In this document: piece after piece, positions 62,396-64,000 of the stretch
Numbering within the stretch: the first letter of the stretch is position 1
Layout of the letters: each line of letters begins with the position of its first letter
From: Longirhabdus pacifica
GTDB taxonomy: Bacteria > Bacillota > Bacilli > Paenibacillales > DSM-105158
DNA length: 64,000 nt
Direction: 5' to 3'
Assembly (NCBI RefSeq): GCF_004115085.1
Contig: NZ_QXJP01000003.1
Span: forward strand, 124,001-188,000
Notes under the pieces: generated by a model
What the model was told of the DNA's origin: nothing
What the model saw: the letters and a program-made list of their open reading frames with translations, nothing else
The model's database searches: none
Translations under genes and position numbers: made by a program

Positions 62396-62956
62396 TCAAA
62401 TTATTTCCGTATGCTTATAAATTGAAATGGCAATATCTCCATATGTAAGCTCTCGTATACGATGCAACTCACCAATTTGTTGTGGATATTGATGTTTTGC
62501 ATCATGTTCGATCACCACGGTTGAATCATTAGCGAGTAACTGTTTTTGCTGCATCTGTTCTAATAATTCGTCCATATTTTTCATACGATATGGAGGGTCC
62601 AAGAAAACGAGCTGAAACTGTACCTCTCGCTTATGTAAAGCATTCAAAGCTCTAAACGCATCATTACGATATATTTCAGCCTGTTGTTCAAAGCCAGTCA
62701 CCATAATGTTATGTTTTACAACTTCAATACTTTTCCTTTCTGCATCGACAAAAATGGCTTTCTTCGCACCTCTGCTTAACGCTTCGATACCTAAAGAGCC
62801 TGTACCAGCAAATAAATCCAGTACTATTTCGTCAGAAAAATATGGCCCAATTACACTAAATAAAGACTCTTTCACCTTGTCTGTTGTTGGTCTGGTATTT
62901 TGCCCTGGCACTGCTTTTAATACCCTACCTCTTGCTTCACCAGAAATTACTCTCAA
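62396..62956 (-). CDS. rsmD: 16S rRNA (guanine-966-N2)-methyltransferase RsmD (YlbH)
   Basis: RsmD methylates G966 in 16S rRNA. The 186-residue protein has MRVISGEARGRVL, TRPTTDKVKESLFSVI, the SAM site LDLFAGTGSLGIEALSRGA and the catalytic LVFLDPPY. The start is TTG, about eight bases after AAAGGGTGA. Operon with coaD. Confidence 0.96.
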   Translation of the reverse strand: MRVISGEARGRVLKAVPGQNTRPTTDKVKESLFSVIGPYFSDEIVLDLFAGTGSLGIEALSRGAKKAIFVDAERKSIEVVKHNIMVTGFEQQAEIYRNDAFRALNALHKREVQFQLVFLDPPYRMKNMDELLEQMQQKQLLANDSTVVIEHDAKHQYPQQIGELHRIRELTYGDIAISIYKHTEII

Positions 62957-63029
62957 TATTATTCACCCTTTAATCTTGTCTCGATGTATACGCTTTCTTC
63001 ATGGTCTTCCATACAAAATATTCTTGTTT

Positions 63030-63038
63030 ATCGTATCA
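63030..63038 (-). promoter_or_regulatory. Possible rsmD promoter
   Basis: Minus strand: TGATACGAT is an extended -10 about 75 bases before rsmD, with a weak TTAAAA 17 bases upstream. The remaining part of the 62957-63160 gap is AT-rich with no gene. Confidence 0.4.
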
Positions 63039-63167
63039 CAACTCAATTCGATTTTAAAAGACAAAAAAATTGTAAGGGATGAAATATTTCTTTCCTTCAC
63101 TTTATATGTTGTACTTTGCATGTATCTCCATGTATATTTTTCACATTACAGTACATAATGAATATAT

Positions 63168-63315
63168 CGACATTATAAAATGTCGTTGACAACCGCGGAG
63201 AAGACTTACGTTTCCCCATAAGCTCTTCATCCGGTTTCTCCTCTCCCATGAAAGTGTTTGATACATTAAAATATCAGACACCATATTGCCGCAGGATTTC
63301 CCTGCGGTTTTTTTT
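63168..63315 (+). ncRNA. Structured RNA element with intrinsic terminator (leader or small RNA)
   Basis: Plus strand, in order: palindrome CGACATT/AATGTCG (63168-63185); hairpin 1 (63196-63233) with segments CGGA-GAAG-CTTA against TAAG-CTTC-TCCG and small bulges; hairpin 2 (63254-63281) GTGTTTGATA/TATCAGACAC, ten pairs with one G-U; and hairpin 3 (63289-63307) CCGCAGG/CCTGCGG followed by eight T. The last is a textbook terminator. It ends about 78 bases before the next gene, so it may be an attenuating leader or a free RNA of about 130 bases. The promoter is not clear. I could not match it to a riboswitch class I know. A ylbH leader RNA has been described in this neighbourhood in Bacillus, and identity with it cannot be excluded. 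Confidence 0.6.
63289..63315 (+). terminator. Intrinsic terminator of the structured RNA
   Basis: Seven G/C-rich pairs, CCGCAGG/CCTGCGG, loop ATTTC, then eight T. No open reading frame of note ends upstream of it on this strand, which is why a non-coding transcript is proposed. Confidence 0.88.
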
Positions 63316-63392
63316 GTGCTGCGAAAACTATAGGCACATTACTACCCTTCATGCCATATAGTGTAATAGTAAAAGGAGGAGGAGGATACGAA

Positions 63393-64000
63393 GTGAGTAT
63401 TCATGTGAACGAAGGAAAAATGATGGACTGGGATTTAATCGAACTGAATTTAAGAAAATTACAAGAAACACATCCTGACAAAAAACAAATGTTACAGCAA
63501 CAAATTAACCGTATTCAATCACTCCACGATAAAAAGCAAAAAACATTACACTCACAAATCACCATTCCTCAAACTTCAACCCTACACCATTTACTACAAA
63601 ATATAACCTTAATACAAGATGACAATCCAAACCTTACAACCACAGCTGTTGATCCAGTGGAAGAACATACAAAAACAGAACAGATGACGATCTGCTCTGA
63701 TGATCATATTCAAAAAAATGATAAGAAAGATGAGGACGATATCATGCAATTACAAGAAATTGATGTAAAGGAAAATCACAAGCCATCTACCCCAGAACCA
63801 TCCATAGATACGGAGGAAAAAAAGAAAAAAATAATGGCGGAACAAATGAAGCGTATTAAAGAAATGCGTGAAAATAATTCCCAACTTATGAAAGAAGGAA
63901 GGGTCGCAAGTTTGTCTTTGTTAGATTTTGCAGCGGAGCAATTCAATTATACGATGAAAGAAATGAATCATCATATTGATAAATTAGAAGAACTCGTGCA
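63393..64000 (+). CDS. Unrecognised hydrophilic coiled-coil protein, N-terminal part (cut by window edge)
   Basis: From a GTG at 63393-63395 the frame stays open to the edge (about 202 codons). The ribosome site is strong (GGAGGAGGAGG, seven bases before the GTG). The product starts MSIHVNEGKMMDWDLIEL and is rich in Lys, Gln, Glu and His. It has predicted helices near residues 12-50 and 140-205, and a low-complexity middle. Near the visible end is RVASLSLLDFAAEQFNYTM. There is no signal peptide or membrane segment. I recognise no family. In B. subtilis no such gene adjoins rsmD, so this may be lineage-specific. Confidence 0.75.
   Translation, partial: MSIHVNEGKMMDWDLIELNLRKLQETHPDKKQMLQQQINRIQSLHDKKQKTLHSQITIPQTSTLHHLLQNITLIQDDNPNLTTTAVDPVEEHTKTEQMTICSDDHIQKNDKKDEDDIMQLQEIDVKENHKPSTPEPSIDTEEKKKKIMAEQMKRIKEMRENNSQLMKEGRVASLSLLDFAAEQFNYTMKEMNHHIDKLEELV

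Noticed and set aside
63168-63315. T-box, SAM, purine, TPP, lysine or preQ1 riboswitch
   Set aside because: None of the conserved cores I know for these classes could be found; the element is left as unclassified.

Overview
The window looks like chromosome of a motile, endospore-forming, low-GC Gram-positive bacterium of the Bacillaceae. This rests on the Bacillus-type fla/che operon with FliY and CodY, the FapR-controlled fatty-acid cluster, the order ylqG-ylqH-sucCD-dprA-topA-trmFO-xerC-hslVU-codY-flgB, and sporulation-type genes (ylbJ, a YheC/YheD-like ATP-grasp). Nearly all genes are on the minus strand, so the biological order runs from right to left. No rRNA, tRNA, insertion sequence, integrase-bearing island or CRISPR array was seen.

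Right end (about 57.4-64 kb): an unrecognised gene cut by the edge (plus strand), preceded by a structured, terminator-ended leader or small RNA. It is followed by rsmD-coaD, ylbJ and ylbL (divergent), tmcAL, and the ylbN-rpmF pair. Centre right (45.4-57.2 kb): fapR-plsX-fabH-fabD-fabG-acpP-fabF, then rnc-smc-ftsY. The whole elongation set is collected here, and acpP has its own promoter-like and terminator-like signals. Between ftsY and ylxM-ffh lie genes not usually found there: topB, an ATP-grasp gene, a secreted kelch protein and a DUF2500-like gene. Centre (30-40 kb): ylxM-ffh-rpsP-khpA-rimM-trmD, an inserted metallophosphoesterase, rplS with a leader, rbgA, rnhB, ylqG-ylqH and yraN. Divergent from these are comM (plus strand), with an elaborate 5' leader, and a small unknown gene.

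Left half: sucCD, dprA-topA-trmFO, xerC-hslV-hslU-codY, then the flagellar operon from flgB to the start of flhB. That operon holds the rod, hook, MS ring, C ring/switch, export ATPase and export-gate genes, plus cheY.

Functional logic: CodY, in B. subtilis a nutritional repressor that also touches motility, lies just upstream of the fla/che operon. FapR sits at the head of the lipid genes behind a clear FapR box. SRP (ffh), its receptor (ftsY), ribosome assembly (rimM, rbgA, rplS, rpsP, rpmF) and tRNA modification (trmD, trmFO, tmcAL) form the housekeeping core.

The most unusual material is non-coding: a three-hairpin RNA with terminator at 63168-63315; a comM leader whose hairpins can pair in mutually exclusive ways; a dispersed repeat of about 60 bases shared by the comM leader and the fabG-acpP gap; and several near-perfect palindromes inside promoters (dprA, acpP, fapR).
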